A stretch of DNA of 64,000 bases from Mesorhizobium sp. M00.F.Ca.ET.216.01.1.1. Lineage in GTDB: Bacteria > Pseudomonadota > Alphaproteobacteria > Rhizobiales > Rhizobiaceae. Under the pieces are notes generated by a model, which saw nothing but the letters and a program-made list of their open reading frames with translations, was not told where the DNA came from and did no database searches. The stretch spans positions 228,625 through 292,624 of the forward strand of contig NZ_SADR02000005.1 in assembly GCF_004010325.2 (NCBI RefSeq), given 5' to 3'. Below are positions 18,378 to 25,839 of this stretch, piece after piece (position 1 is the first letter of the stretch; every line of letters begins with the position of its first letter). The translations under genes were made by a program, and so were the position numbers.

Positions 18378-18965
18378 ATGATCTCCCCCAAAGACGTGAA
18401 AAGACACCTCCGCAAGGAAGCGCTCGGCCGCCGCGATGCGCTGGATCCGTTCTGGCGCGAGGAAGCAGCGCTGGAAATGGCTGAGACGGCGCGAGACCAG
18501 ATTGCGATCGAGCCGGGCCAGATCGTCTCGGGCTTCTGGCCGATGCGCTCTGAAGTCGACGTCCGGCCGCTAATGTTCGCCTTGCGCGAGAGGGGGGCGA
18601 GGCTCTGCCTGCCGGCCATTCTCGACAAGACCACCATCGTCTTTCGCGAACTGACGCGCGGCGCGCCGATGGTCGACATGGGGTTCGGCACGGTCGGGCC
18701 GCACGAGAAGGCGAAGGTGCTTGATCCCCAGGTGATGCTTGTGCCGCTCGCCGCCTTCGACCGGCGTGGCCACCGCATCGGTTACGGCGCCGGCTATTAC
18801 GACCGGGCGATCGCGCGGCTGCTGGACAAGGGAAAACTGCCGCGGCTAATCGGCATTGCCTTCGACTGCCAGGAGGTCGCGCTGGTGCCGGACGAGCCGC
18901 ATGACGTGATCATCCCGGAAATACTCACCGAGAGCGGGTTGCGCCGGTTCACGCCAGAATTGTAG
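18378..18965 (+). CDS. 5-formyltetrahydrofolate cyclo-ligase
   Basis: The 195-residue protein shows the family's N-terminal LRKEALGRRDAL helix, the substrate strand SGFWPMRSEVDVRPL and the C-terminal nucleotide/folate motif GHRIGYGAGYYDRAI. It converts 5-formyltetrahydrofolate plus ATP to 5,10-methenyltetrahydrofolate. The ATG at 18378 gives the usual length; the frame extends to 18342 without family features. Its place after 6S RNA matches the well-known ssrS-ygfA pairing. Confidence 0.92.
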   Translation: MISPKDVKRHLRKEALGRRDALDPFWREEAALEMAETARDQIAIEPGQIVSGFWPMRSEVDVRPLMFALRERGARLCLPAILDKTTIVFRELTRGAPMVDMGFGTVGPHEKAKVLDPQVMLVPLAAFDRRGHRIGYGAGYYDRAIARLLDKGKLPRLIGIAFDCQEVALVPDEPHDVIIPEILTESGLRRFTPEL

Positions 18966-18969
18966 ATAA

Positions 18970-19013
18970 GATGATAGACGCATGATCTTTTCCGAAAGTC
19001 ATGCAGCTTTTTG
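18970..19013 (+). repeat. Mosaic intergenic repeat, partial copy
   Basis: Contains GACGCATGATCTTTTCCGAA and a shortened palindrome, the core shared with the copies near 19907, 29722, 30541, 35071 and 63704. Confidence 0.6.
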
Positions 19014-19046
19014 CTTCGCTGACCTTTGGTTCGGGATATTGATCAT

Positions 19047-19871
19047 ATGAGACTTCTTTTCCTCGGCGACATGGTCGGTAAAACAGGACGCACTGCGGTG
19101 TGGGAACAACTGCCCGGCCTGATTGCGGATTTCAAACTCGACTTCGTCATCGTCAATGGCGAGAACGCCGCTGGCGGCTTCGGCATCACCGAGGAGATCT
19201 TTCGCGAGACGATCTCAGCCGGCGCCGATGTCGTCACCACCGGCAATCATGTCTGGGATCAGCGCGACGCGCTGGTTTTCGCGCCGCGCGAGGAGCGCTT
19301 CCTGCGCCCGTCGAATTTCCCAAAGGGCACGCCCGGTCGGGGCTCCGGCGTCTACATCGCCAGGAACGGCGCGCGCGTGCTGGTCGCCAACATCATGGGC
19401 CGGGTGTTCATGCATCCCGAGCTCGACGATCCGTTCCAGGCCGGCGAGCGCGAGCTGACGGCCTGCCCGTTGGGCGAGCAGGCCGATGCGGCGGTCATCG
19501 ACTTCCATGCCGAGGCGACCTCGGAAAAAATGTGCTTCGCGCATTTTGTCGACGGCCGCGCCAGCCTGGTCGTCGGCACCCATACCCATCAGCCAACCGG
19601 CGACCACCAGATCCTCAATGGCGGCACCGGCTATATTTCCGACGCCGGCATGTGCGGCGACTATGATTCCTCGCTCGGCATGGACAAGGAGGAGCCGCTT
19701 AACAGGTTTCTGTCAAAGGTGCCGAAAGGACGCTTCGAGGCAGCGACCGGACCGGCGACATTGTGCGGCATCGGCGTTGAGATTTCCGACCGCACCGGGC
19801 TGACCGAACGGATCGCGCCGTTTCGCCGCGGGCCGCGGCTGGAGGAAACGGCGCCGGCCTTCTGGTTGTGA
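19047..19871 (+). CDS. YmdB-family metallophosphoesterase
   Basis: The 274-residue protein belongs to the TIGR00282 / YmdB family. Metal-binding residues are visible in order: Asp8 (FLGDMVG), the NGENAAGG loop, GNHVWDQ and GTHTHQPT. Bacillus YmdB is a 2',3'-cyclic nucleotide phosphodiesterase affecting RNA turnover and development; the alphaproteobacterial role is not established. The ATG at 19047 places the first aspartate correctly; seven further residues are open upstream. It may share the transcript of the cyclo-ligase gene 81 bases before it, though a repeat copy lies between. Confidence 0.88.
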   Translation: MRLLFLGDMVGKTGRTAVWEQLPGLIADFKLDFVIVNGENAAGGFGITEEIFRETISAGADVVTTGNHVWDQRDALVFAPREERFLRPSNFPKGTPGRGSGVYIARNGARVLVANIMGRVFMHPELDDPFQAGERELTACPLGEQADAAVIDFHAEATSEKMCFAHFVDGRASLVVGTHTHQPTGDHQILNGGTGYISDAGMCGDYDSSLGMDKEEPLNRFLSKVPKGRFEAATGPATLCGIGVEISDRTGLTERIAPFRRGPRLEETAPAFWL

Positions 19872-19880
19872 CATTGATCT

Positions 19881-20011
19881 CGGCAGGTCCCATACCTACC
19901 TGCCGGCGACACCACAGCGCCGCGCGTCCTATTGGACGCGCAAGGGACGCTGTAGCACTTAGATTTTGCGCATGATCCTTTCCGAAAATCGATTCCGATT
20001 TTCGGGGTCAT
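19881..20011 (+). repeat. Hairpin and mosaic intergenic repeat upstream of terC
   Basis: An 8-base-pair hairpin (CGGCAGGT 19881, ACCTGCCG 19898) lies just after the YmdB gene, without a T tract. It is followed by a full copy of the mosaic repeat: GCGCGTCC/GGACGCGC arms, a GCGCATGATC block, and a perfect 10-base-pair palindrome (CCGAAAATCG 19982-19991, CGATTTTCGG 19996-20005). Parts recur elsewhere in the window. Confidence 0.75.
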
Positions 20012-20050
20012 GTGTTGAAGCGGATTGATACGCCACCGGGGGACGACGTA

Positions 20051-20818
20051 ATGCAGCTAATAGAGTTCCTGGCGCCGCATTTCGCTTTCATATCCGACCC
20101 CACGGCATGGATCGCGCTGCTGACGCTGGTAGTGCTGGAGATCGTGCTCGGCATCGACAATCTGATCTTCATCTCGATCCTGACCAACAAGCTTCCGGAG
20201 ACACAAAGAGCCCGCGCGCGTCGGCTCGGCATCTCGGCGGCGCTGATCATGCGACTCATCCTGCTTGCCACCATCTCCATCATCGTCCAGTTGACCACGC
20301 CTGTCTTCGCGGCTCTCGGCCATGGCTTTTCCTGGCGCGACCTGATCCTGATCGCCGGCGGCCTGTTCCTTGTCTGGAAGGCGACCAAGGAAATCCACCA
20401 CACGGTCGATCCTGACGATCACCAGGACACGATGATGGGCGAGACGCTGCAGTTTTCGCTCGCCGGCGCCATCTTCCAGATCCTGCTGCTCGACCTCGTG
20501 TTCTCGATCGATTCGATCATCACCGCGGTCGGCATGACCGACGAGATCGCCATCATGTACATCGCGGTCATCGTGGCGGTCAGCGTGATGATGCTGGCGG
20601 CCGGGCCGCTCGCCGATTTCATCGCCAGGAACCCGAGCATCATCATGCTGGCGCTGGGCTTCCTGCTGATGATCGGCATGACGCTGATTGCCGACGGCAT
20701 GGGCTACCATGTGCCGAAGGGCTACATCTACGCGGCGATGGGATTCTCGGCGATGGTCGAAGGCCTCAACATGCTGGCGCGGCGCCGGAAAAAGGCGAAG
20801 TCCGGCGGCAGGCATTGA
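20051..20818 (+). CDS. TerC-family integral membrane protein
   Basis: The 255-residue protein has seven or eight hydrophobic helices and the acidic intramembrane motifs of the TerC family: [17 protein letters not shown] near the N-terminus and [14 protein letters not shown] in the middle. Family members export manganese or take part in tellurium-linked metal stress. The ATG at 20051 is selected because it directly precedes the conserved N-terminus; the frame is open to 20012 inside the repeat. No yybP-ykoY type riboswitch was recognised upstream. It is followed by a convergent SRPBCC gene. Confidence 0.9.
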   Translation: MQLIEFLAPHFAFISDPTAWIALLTLVVLEIVLGIDNLIFISILTNKLPETQRARARRLGISAALIMRLILLATISIIVQLTTPVFAALGHGFSWRDLILIAGGLFLVWKATKEIHHTVDPDDHQDTMMGETLQFSLAGAIFQILLLDLVFSIDSIITAVGMTDEIAIMYIAVIVAVSVMMLAAGPLADFIARNPSIIMLALGFLLMIGMTLIADGMGYHVPKGYIYAAMGFSAMVEGLNMLARRRKKAKSGGRH

Positions 20819-20851
20819 GCCCGGCACGCATCGCTTGAGAAGCCTTGCGTC

Positions 20852-21331
20852 TTAGTTTGCTGGCAAACCCTTCGGGTGACGGTCGCCGATCAAGCCGAGC
20901 GTCAGCCCCTGTTCCAGCCATGCCTTGGCGCCGGCGAGCACGAGCGAGAAGCCGCTGGTCGAACCGATGGCTTGCTTGACCTGCTCATCGGCGCTGCCGG
21001 CAAAGCCGAAATTGCGGACCTCGACGAAGGTCGTATTCTCAGGCATTGCGGTGAAGGTCCAGACTACCGTCGTCGTCGGGTCGCTCCACTGCATGACGAT
21101 CTTTTCGTCCTTGACGATCTCGTCCACGCTGACCGTCGTCGAGACGCCATACATGCGCCACTCCCAGCGAACCTTTTTGCCGCTGTCCAGCCTGTCGCTG
21201 CCATGGGTGAACCAGAATTTCGTCGTGATCGCCGGATCGACAATGGCTTCGAACACGTCTGCGACCGGCCGCCGGATCAGCATGCCAGCTTCGGCCGTTG
21301 GTGTTTCGTGAACTTCCATCTGCTTCTCCAA
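20852..21331 (-). CDS. SRPBCC (AHSA1-type) domain protein
   Basis: The 159-residue protein is a START/Bet v1-like AHSA1 domain: RPVADVFEAIVDPAITTKFW near residue 21, a beta-sheet core with WEWRMYGVSTTVSVDEI, and the final helix near GAKAWLEQGL. The family binds hydrophobic ligands or partner proteins. It is the second gene of a minus-strand pair whose regulator is encoded divergently (ArsR type at 21872), an arrangement common for these proteins. An internal ATG at 21319 is an alternative start. Confidence 0.85.
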   Translation of the reverse strand: MEKQMEVHETPTAEAGMLIRRPVADVFEAIVDPAITTKFWFTHGSDRLDSGKKVRWEWRMYGVSTTVSVDEIVKDEKIVMQWSDPTTTVVWTFTAMPENTTFVEVRNFGFAGSADEQVKQAIGSTSGFSLVLAGAKAWLEQGLTLGLIGDRHPKGLPAN

Positions 21332-21337
21332 GCGCGC

Positions 21338-21820
21338 TCAGATGTTGTCTTCGCTAGCGGGTTCCCCCTTCATCTCGCTGCGGTAATAGCCGTCGCGCAG
21401 GTTGATGCCGTATTCGACATAGGCCTTCATGCAGGCCAGCATCTGCGACCAGCCCTCGCAATTGAGGTAGGATTTTTTCAACCCGACCGCGTCCTCGTGC
21501 CAGCCACTCTCGGCGATGGTGACGAAGGTTCCGCCATCGTCCAGTGGCTCGAAATTCATCTCGATGCGCGTCTTGTAGGCCGGCTTGCCGTCGGCGTCCT
21601 TAGCGTCCCAGCGCAGCACGATGCGGCTGTCCTTCTTCACCTCATCGACCTCGACCGGAACCTTGCCCCACCAGACGACGCCGGCACCCTCCACCAGCGG
21701 CGCGCTGGCGCCGCCGATCGTGGTGAAATAGCCGCTGAGCTTGTTCGGATTGACGACTGCGTCGAAGACTTCGGCGACCGGCCTGCCGATGCGCCCGGAA
21801 ATCCTGAATCCAAGAGACAT
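21338..21820 (-). CDS. SRPBCC (AHSA1-type) domain protein, first of pair
   Basis: The 160-residue protein shares the AHSA1 layout: SGRIGRPVAEVFDAVVNPNK, a core with VVWWGKVPVEVDEV and ALKTRIEMNF-like strands, and a C-terminal helix after LNCEGWSQMLACMKAYVE. The ATG at 21820 is preferred to the GTG at 21826 because AGGAG lies eight bases upstream of it. Only six bases separate it from the next SRPBCC gene, so they form an operon. The two are only distantly alike. Expression is probably repressed by the divergent ArsR protein through the palindrome at 21854-21873. Confidence 0.85.
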   Translation of the reverse strand: MSLGFRISGRIGRPVAEVFDAVVNPNKLSGYFTTIGGASAPLVEGAGVVWWGKVPVEVDEVKKDSRIVLRWDAKDADGKPAYKTRIEMNFEPLDDGGTFVTIAESGWHEDAVGLKKSYLNCEGWSQMLACMKAYVEYGINLRDGYYRSEMKGEPASEDNI

Positions 21821-21853
21821 ATCCACAGCTCCTTCCTTGATCGGGGCGAAGAT

Positions 21854-21873
21854 ATGTTATAGAAACATAACAT
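21854..21873. promoter_or_regulatory. Candidate ArsR operator overlapping the regulator's start codon
   Basis: A perfect inverted repeat (ATGTTAT at 21854-21860, ATAACAT at 21867-21873, six-base spacer) lies between the divergent SRPBCC and ArsR genes. Its right arm overlaps the ATG of the regulator at 21872, fitting autoregulation. Confidence 0.65.
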
Positions 21874-22195
21874 GTCAAGCCGATCGCAAGACGACAATGT
21901 TTTCAAGGCACTGGCGCATCCGCGCCGGCGGCTGATGCTCGACGAATTGAAGGAAGGGCCGAAGACGACGGGAGCATTGTGCGACGCCTTTCCCGACATG
22001 GACCGCTGCACCGTCATGCTGCATCTGAAGGTGCTGCAGGAGGCCGATCTGGTGGTGGCGCGGCGCGAAGGGCGCGAGCGCTGGAACCACCTCAATGCGC
22101 TGCCGATCAAGCAGATCCACGACCGCTGGATCAGCCAGTACGCCACGCATGCGATCAGCATTCTCGACCGGCTGAAGTCCGACCTGGAGGGGTGA
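21872..22195 (+). CDS. ArsR-family winged-helix repressor
   Basis: The 107-residue protein is a typical ArsR/SmtB-like regulator without obvious metal-site cysteine pairs: N-terminal VFKALAHPRRRLMLDEL helix, recognition helix around CTVMLHLKVLQEADLVVARREGRERWNHLN, and a short C-terminal helix. ArsR proteins next to SRPBCC genes commonly repress them. It is divergent from two such genes with an operator-like palindrome over its own start, so its transcript would have almost no leader. The inducer is unknown. Confidence 0.88.
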   Translation: MSSRSQDDNVFKALAHPRRRLMLDELKEGPKTTGALCDAFPDMDRCTVMLHLKVLQEADLVVARREGRERWNHLNALPIKQIHDRWISQYATHAISILDRLKSDLEG

Positions 22196-22433
22196 ATCGC
22201 CGCGACAATCCACCGGAATTCCGCGTCGCAGACACTCGTGCGCGCTATGCCACCGCGCGGCTGGACGAATTGAGCCGATTTATCTATAAGCCGGCCATTC
22301 CGACATAGAGCGCCGTACGTCCGTCCGGACGCACCGGGGGCATTCGGAAATTTTTGAATTCGAGCATTTTGTAATACGCCGGGCGTTTCGTCCGGCCACA
22401 CGATGCTCTAGCCGAGAAGACGACAGGGGTGCC

Positions 22434-23183
22434 ATGGCTGGCCATTCACAGTTCAAGAACATCATGCACCGCAAGGGCCGTCAGGACGCGGTGCGGTCGA
22501 AAATATTTTCCAAGCTGGCGCGCGAGATCACCGTCGCCGCCAAGACCGGTACGCCAGATCCATCGATGAACCCGCGCCTGCGCCTTGCCGTGCAGAACGC
22601 CAAGGCGGTGTCGATGCCGAAGGACAACATCCAGCGCGCCATCAACAAGGCGTCGATGGGTGATGCCGAGAATTACGAAGCGGTGCGCTACGAAGGCTAT
22701 GGGCCGGGCGGCGTGGCGCTGATCGTCGAGGCGCTGACCGACAACCGCAACCGTTCGGCATCGAATGTCCGCGCCGCCTTCACCAAGGCCGGCGGGGCGA
22801 TGGGCGAAACCGGTTCGGTGTCGTTCATGTGGGACCGCGTCGGCGAGATCTACTATCCGACCTCGGCGGGCAGCGCCGAGAAAGTCATGGATGCAGCGAT
22901 CGAGGCCGGCGCCGACGACGTGCAGTCGGACGAGGAAGGCCACACGATCTACTGCGCGTTCGAGAATCTCGGCGACGTGTCGAAGGCGCTGGAGGGCGCG
23001 CTCGGCGAGGCAGAATCGGTAAAGCCGATCTGGAAGCCGCAGACCAGCATTGCGGTCGACGAGGAGCGGGCACAGTCGCTGATGAAGCTGGTCGCCACAC
23101 TCGAGGACGACGACGACGTGCAGAGCGTCTACGCCAATTTCGAGGTCGACGACGAGACCATGGCGAAGCTCAGCGCGGCATGA
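22434..23183 (+). CDS. YebC/PmpR-family protein
   Basis: The 249-residue protein matches YebC across its length: N-terminal [18 protein letters not shown], the middle [22 protein letters not shown] signature, and an acidic C-terminus. The family was called a transcriptional regulator (PmpR) and more recently a translation factor that aids ribosomes at proline stretches. In many alphaproteobacteria it lies near ruvC; here it does not. Its stop overlaps the start of the next gene (ATGA). The 238 bases upstream hold only small GC hairpins, for instance near 22315. Confidence 0.93.
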   Translation: MAGHSQFKNIMHRKGRQDAVRSKIFSKLAREITVAAKTGTPDPSMNPRLRLAVQNAKAVSMPKDNIQRAINKASMGDAENYEAVRYEGYGPGGVALIVEALTDNRNRSASNVRAAFTKAGGAMGETGSVSFMWDRVGEIYYPTSAGSAEKVMDAAIEAGADDVQSDEEGHTIYCAFENLGDVSKALEGALGEAESVKPIWKPQTSIAVDEERAQSLMKLVATLEDDDDVQSVYANFEVDDETMAKLSAA

Positions 23184-23512
23184 GCACAGCTCAGCCCGGC
23201 ATGAACGAACAGGCGCTGCCCACCATCCGTATCACCTATTGCACGCAGTGCCACTGGCTGCTGCGTGCCGGTTGGATGGCGCAGGAGCTGCTCTCGACCT
23301 TCGGAACGGATCTGGGCGAAGTCACGCTCGTGCCCGGCACCGGCGGCATCTTCACCATTTCCTGCAATGACGTGCTGGTCTGGGACCGCAAGCGCGACGG
23401 CGGTTTTCCGGATGCGGCCAAGCTCAAGCAGCTGGTCCGCGATGTGATCGATCCGGGCCGCGATCTTGGCCATGCCGACCGGAAGGGCCACATGTCGAAG
23501 ACTCCCACATGA
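23180..23512 (+). CDS. SelT/SelW/SelH-type Rdx thioredoxin-like protein
   Basis: The 110-residue protein has the Rdx fold signature: [16 protein letters not shown] with a CXXC pair at Cys21 and Cys24, then [32 protein letters not shown]. Members are the cysteine forms of SelW-like selenoproteins and are thought to act in thiol redox control. The ATG at 23180 overlaps the yebC stop by four bases, implying translational coupling. Its last codon abuts the convergent acetyltransferase gene with no gap. Confidence 0.88.
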   Translation: MSTAQPGMNEQALPTIRITYCTQCHWLLRAGWMAQELLSTFGTDLGEVTLVPGTGGIFTISCNDVLVWDRKRDGGFPDAAKLKQLVRDVIDPGRDLGHADRKGHMSKTPT

Positions 23513-23956
23513 TCAGGTTGCTTCGAAAGCGAAGCGGTAGACATTAGTCTGCCGTTTCTCGAATCCCAGCTTCAGGTACAGGCGGTTCGCTGCCTCCCTT
23601 GACGGGCGCGAGGTGAGGTCGACCGTTCTGGCACCGGCCGTTTTCGCCTGTGCAAGCGCTTCACGGACCAGGGCTGATGCAATGCCCAGGCCTCTGTGGC
23701 GCTCATCGACTATTACATCCTCGATGATCGAGCGTACCCCTGTTGGCACGCGGAAAATGGCCAGCGTGAGCATTCCTTGCAGTGTTTGGTCCGTTCTTGC
23801 GATGAGCAGGGTTGTCGCCGGCGACTTGATGATACTCTCCAAATCCTCGTTGCGTGGCCCCGAAGCGGACGACGACAGCTGATGGATCAATGCAATCATG
23901 GAATGCGCCAGCCATGGCGTCAGGGTCGATACCGCCTCTATTTCGAACTCGGTCAT
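23513..23956 (-). CDS. GNAT-family N-acetyltransferase
   Basis: The 147-residue protein has the GNAT signature DERHRGLGIASALVREAL near residues 87-104 and the final DLTSRPSREAANRLYLKLGF motif. The strand IIEDVIVDERHRG is typical of aminoglycoside- or protein-N-terminal-type acetyltransferases, but the substrate cannot be told. Its stop codon is directly adjacent to the stop of the Rdx-type gene on the other strand. Confidence 0.86.
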   Translation of the reverse strand: MTEFEIEAVSTLTPWLAHSMIALIHQLSSSASGPRNEDLESIIKSPATTLLIARTDQTLQGMLTLAIFRVPTGVRSIIEDVIVDERHRGLGIASALVREALAQAKTAGARTVDLTSRPSREAANRLYLKLGFEKRQTNVYRFAFEAT

Positions 23957-24040
23957 TTTTTATCATCCTTCCTGGCGACCCATGGGAGAAGCAATCGATC
24001 CCGAAGGTGCTTGCTCCTCCGGGATTCGTCGGAAGCTACT

Positions 24041-24520
24041 TCACCGCAGCGCCACGATGAAGCAGCCCAGCGCCACGATGCCGGTGATGGTGCGGACGTG
24101 GTTCCACGTCACCCACTCCCTGAGATAGGTGGTCCACACAGTGGCGCCGTTGGCGCTGGCCGGATCGACGGCAGCCAACGCATCGTTGAGCGGCACGTTG
24201 AAGACCATGGTGACGATCGGGTTGCCGACGACATAGATCAGCGCGCCGGCGAGAAGCCAGAACGAACCCGGCTGGCTCCAGCCGATGATGGCGCCGGCGG
24301 CAAGCACAAGGCAGATCAGCCCGGTGCCGAAAAGCGCTGTCATGAACATCGGCGTAATGACGGTGACGTTGATCGAATTCATCGCGGCGATGCCGCCGGC
24401 GACAGGCAGGCGGGCGAGCGCCGGCATGACAAAATTGGAGAATGCGAAGAAAACGCCGCCGACGACGCCTGAGCCGAGGGCGGCGATGAAGGTGAGAGTG
24501 GGAAGAAGTATCGCGATCAT
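24041..24520 (-). CDS. DUF1772-family membrane protein
   Basis: The 159-residue protein has four hydrophobic helices and DUF1772 features: GVFFAFSNFVMPAL near residue 22, and a C-terminal WTTYLREWVTWNHVRTITGI. The family includes fungal anthrone oxygenases, but bacterial members are mostly uncharacterised. The ATG at 24520 starts a natural membrane N-terminus; upstream open codons to 24589 are unlike protein. It is divergent from a TetR gene with a palindromic operator between them, so it is probably the repressor's target. Confidence 0.85.
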   Translation of the reverse strand: MIAILLPTLTFIAALGSGVVGGVFFAFSNFVMPALARLPVAGGIAAMNSINVTVITPMFMTALFGTGLICLVLAAGAIIGWSQPGSFWLLAGALIYVVGNPIVTMVFNVPLNDALAAVDPASANGATVWTTYLREWVTWNHVRTITGIVALGCFIVALR

Positions 24521-24585
24521 GTCAGGTGCTCCAGATTTGTTGGGCGTCCCACCGTGATTGTCCTTTGCCAAAATATGAGTAATCC

Positions 24586-24604
24586 TCACATTTGCAAAAT
24601 GTGA
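24586..24604. promoter_or_regulatory. Candidate TetR operator
   Basis: A perfect palindrome (TCACATTT at 24586-24593, AAATGTGA at 24597-24604, three-base centre) lies in the 151-base region between the DUF1772 and TetR genes, the expected size and place for a TetR-family site. Confidence 0.7.
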
Positions 24605-24671
24605 TAAACCCTCGTATTTTTCAAGTCAAGTCATTTTCTTGGCCATTTGTCGGGCCGGTTTGGAGACAGTC

Positions 24672-25313
24672 ATGGAAGGCACCGCCGTATCGGTTCCAAG
24701 TGACGGACAGATCGCATCGCCGCGCCGGGCGCCGAGCCAGCAACGCAGCCGCGAGCGGGTCGAGCGGATGCTTACCGCCGCCTCGGCGTTGATCGCCGGG
24801 CAAGGCAGCGATGCCATGCGCATGGGCGAAGTGGCGGAAAGGGCCGGTGTGTCGATCGGTTCGCTCTACCAGTTCTTCCCGGACAAGCGGGCGATCATCC
24901 GGGCGCTGGCCGAACGCTACACCACTCAAAGCCAGGCCTGCATCGCGGCAGCGCTTGCGGAAGTCAGCGATGCCGACAGCCTGCGGCGTGCATTTTCGGA
25001 GCTGGTGGACACCTATTACGGCCTGTTCCTGGCCGAGCCGGTGATGCGCGACATCTGGTCGGGGACGCAGGCCGACAAGGCGCTACGCGAACTCGAACTC
25101 GCCGACAGTCGGGCCAATGCCGAATTCCTCACCGCCGTGCTGAAACGGCTACGGCCTGACGCCAATCCGGCGGCGCTGGAAACGACGGCGCTTCTCATCT
25201 GGCAGATGGGCGAGGCGGCGATGCGGCTGGCGATCTCGGTCGAACGACAGGAAGGCGACAGGCTGGTCGCTGCCTACAAGCGCATGGCGCTTCGGGAACT
25301 GCTTGACGAGTAG
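24672..25313 (+). CDS. TetR-family transcriptional regulator
   Basis: The 213-residue protein has an N-terminal TetR helix-turn-helix: RVERMLTAASALIAGQG, then MGEVAERAGVSIGSLYQFFPDKRAIIRAL, and a helical ligand-binding region with a possible effector pocket. The start at 24672 directly precedes a variable tail before the DNA-binding domain; the frame is open to 24639. It probably represses the divergent DUF1772 gene and itself through the palindrome at 24586-24604. Its ligand is unknown. Confidence 0.9.
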   Translation: MEGTAVSVPSDGQIASPRRAPSQQRSRERVERMLTAASALIAGQGSDAMRMGEVAERAGVSIGSLYQFFPDKRAIIRALAERYTTQSQACIAAALAEVSDADSLRRAFSELVDTYYGLFLAEPVMRDIWSGTQADKALRELELADSRANAEFLTAVLKRLRPDANPAALETTALLIWQMGEAAMRLAISVERQEGDRLVAAYKRMALRELLDE

Positions 25314-25362
25314 AGGTGCATTTCTCGCAATGAGAGTTCGTATCGCAAAACTGAGCGGCAAC

Positions 25363-25391
25363 AAAAAACCCGCCTGGAGGGCGGGTTTTTT
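25363..25391. terminator. Bidirectional terminator between the TetR gene and rpmE
   Basis: A 12-base-pair perfect stem (AAAAAACCCGCC at 25363-25374, GGCGGGTTTTTT at 25380-25391) with a five-base loop stands between convergent genes and can serve both. Confidence 0.92.
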
Positions 25392-25415
25392 CGGATCGTC
25401 TAAAGGCTGCTCGGC

Positions 25416-25637
25416 TTAGAGGCCGAAACCTTCGAAACGCTTCTTGAACTTCGACAGGCGGCCACCGCGGTCGAGCAAGGTCTGCTGGCCGCCGGTCCAG
25501 GCCGGGTGGGTGGTCGGGTCGATATCGAGGTTCATCGTATCGCCTTCCTTGCCCCAGGTCGAACGGGTCATATATTCGGTGCCGTCGGTCATGACGACCT
25601 TGATGGCGTGGTAGTCGGGATGGATGTCGGTCTTCAT
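25416..25637 (-). CDS. rpmE: 50S ribosomal protein L31, zinc-free form
   Basis: The 73-residue protein matches L31: [19 protein letters not shown], then [22 protein letters not shown]. The four cysteines that bind zinc in one L31 type are absent. It still has the longer type-A organisation seen in alphaproteobacteria. It binds the large subunit near the central protuberance and bridges to the small subunit. A divergent ABC exporter gene starts about 200 bases away. Confidence 0.95.
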   Translation of the reverse strand: MKTDIHPDYHAIKVVMTDGTEYMTRSTWGKEGDTMNLDIDPTTHPAWTGGQQTLLDRGGRLSKFKKRFEGFGL

Positions 25638-25839
25638 GGTTTCGTTCCTGGCTTGCCGGCGCTGCTGACGGGCATAGAGCCTGCGTCGATGCGCCCCTTT
25701 TTAAAACTCGAAGCCGCAGCTATTGAGGAGCCACGGCTTCTAAAACGGTCGGCGAGCCTATACATCAGCCGGAATTGAATCACAAGGCCGTGGCAAGCGC
25801 ATATTGAGGCGCATACCAAAACGGCCAGAGGAAACGGTC

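Noticed and set aside
19872..20050. Manganese (yybP-ykoY) riboswitch before terC
   Set aside because: The region is explained by a simple hairpin and a mosaic repeat; the conserved riboswitch core was not seen.
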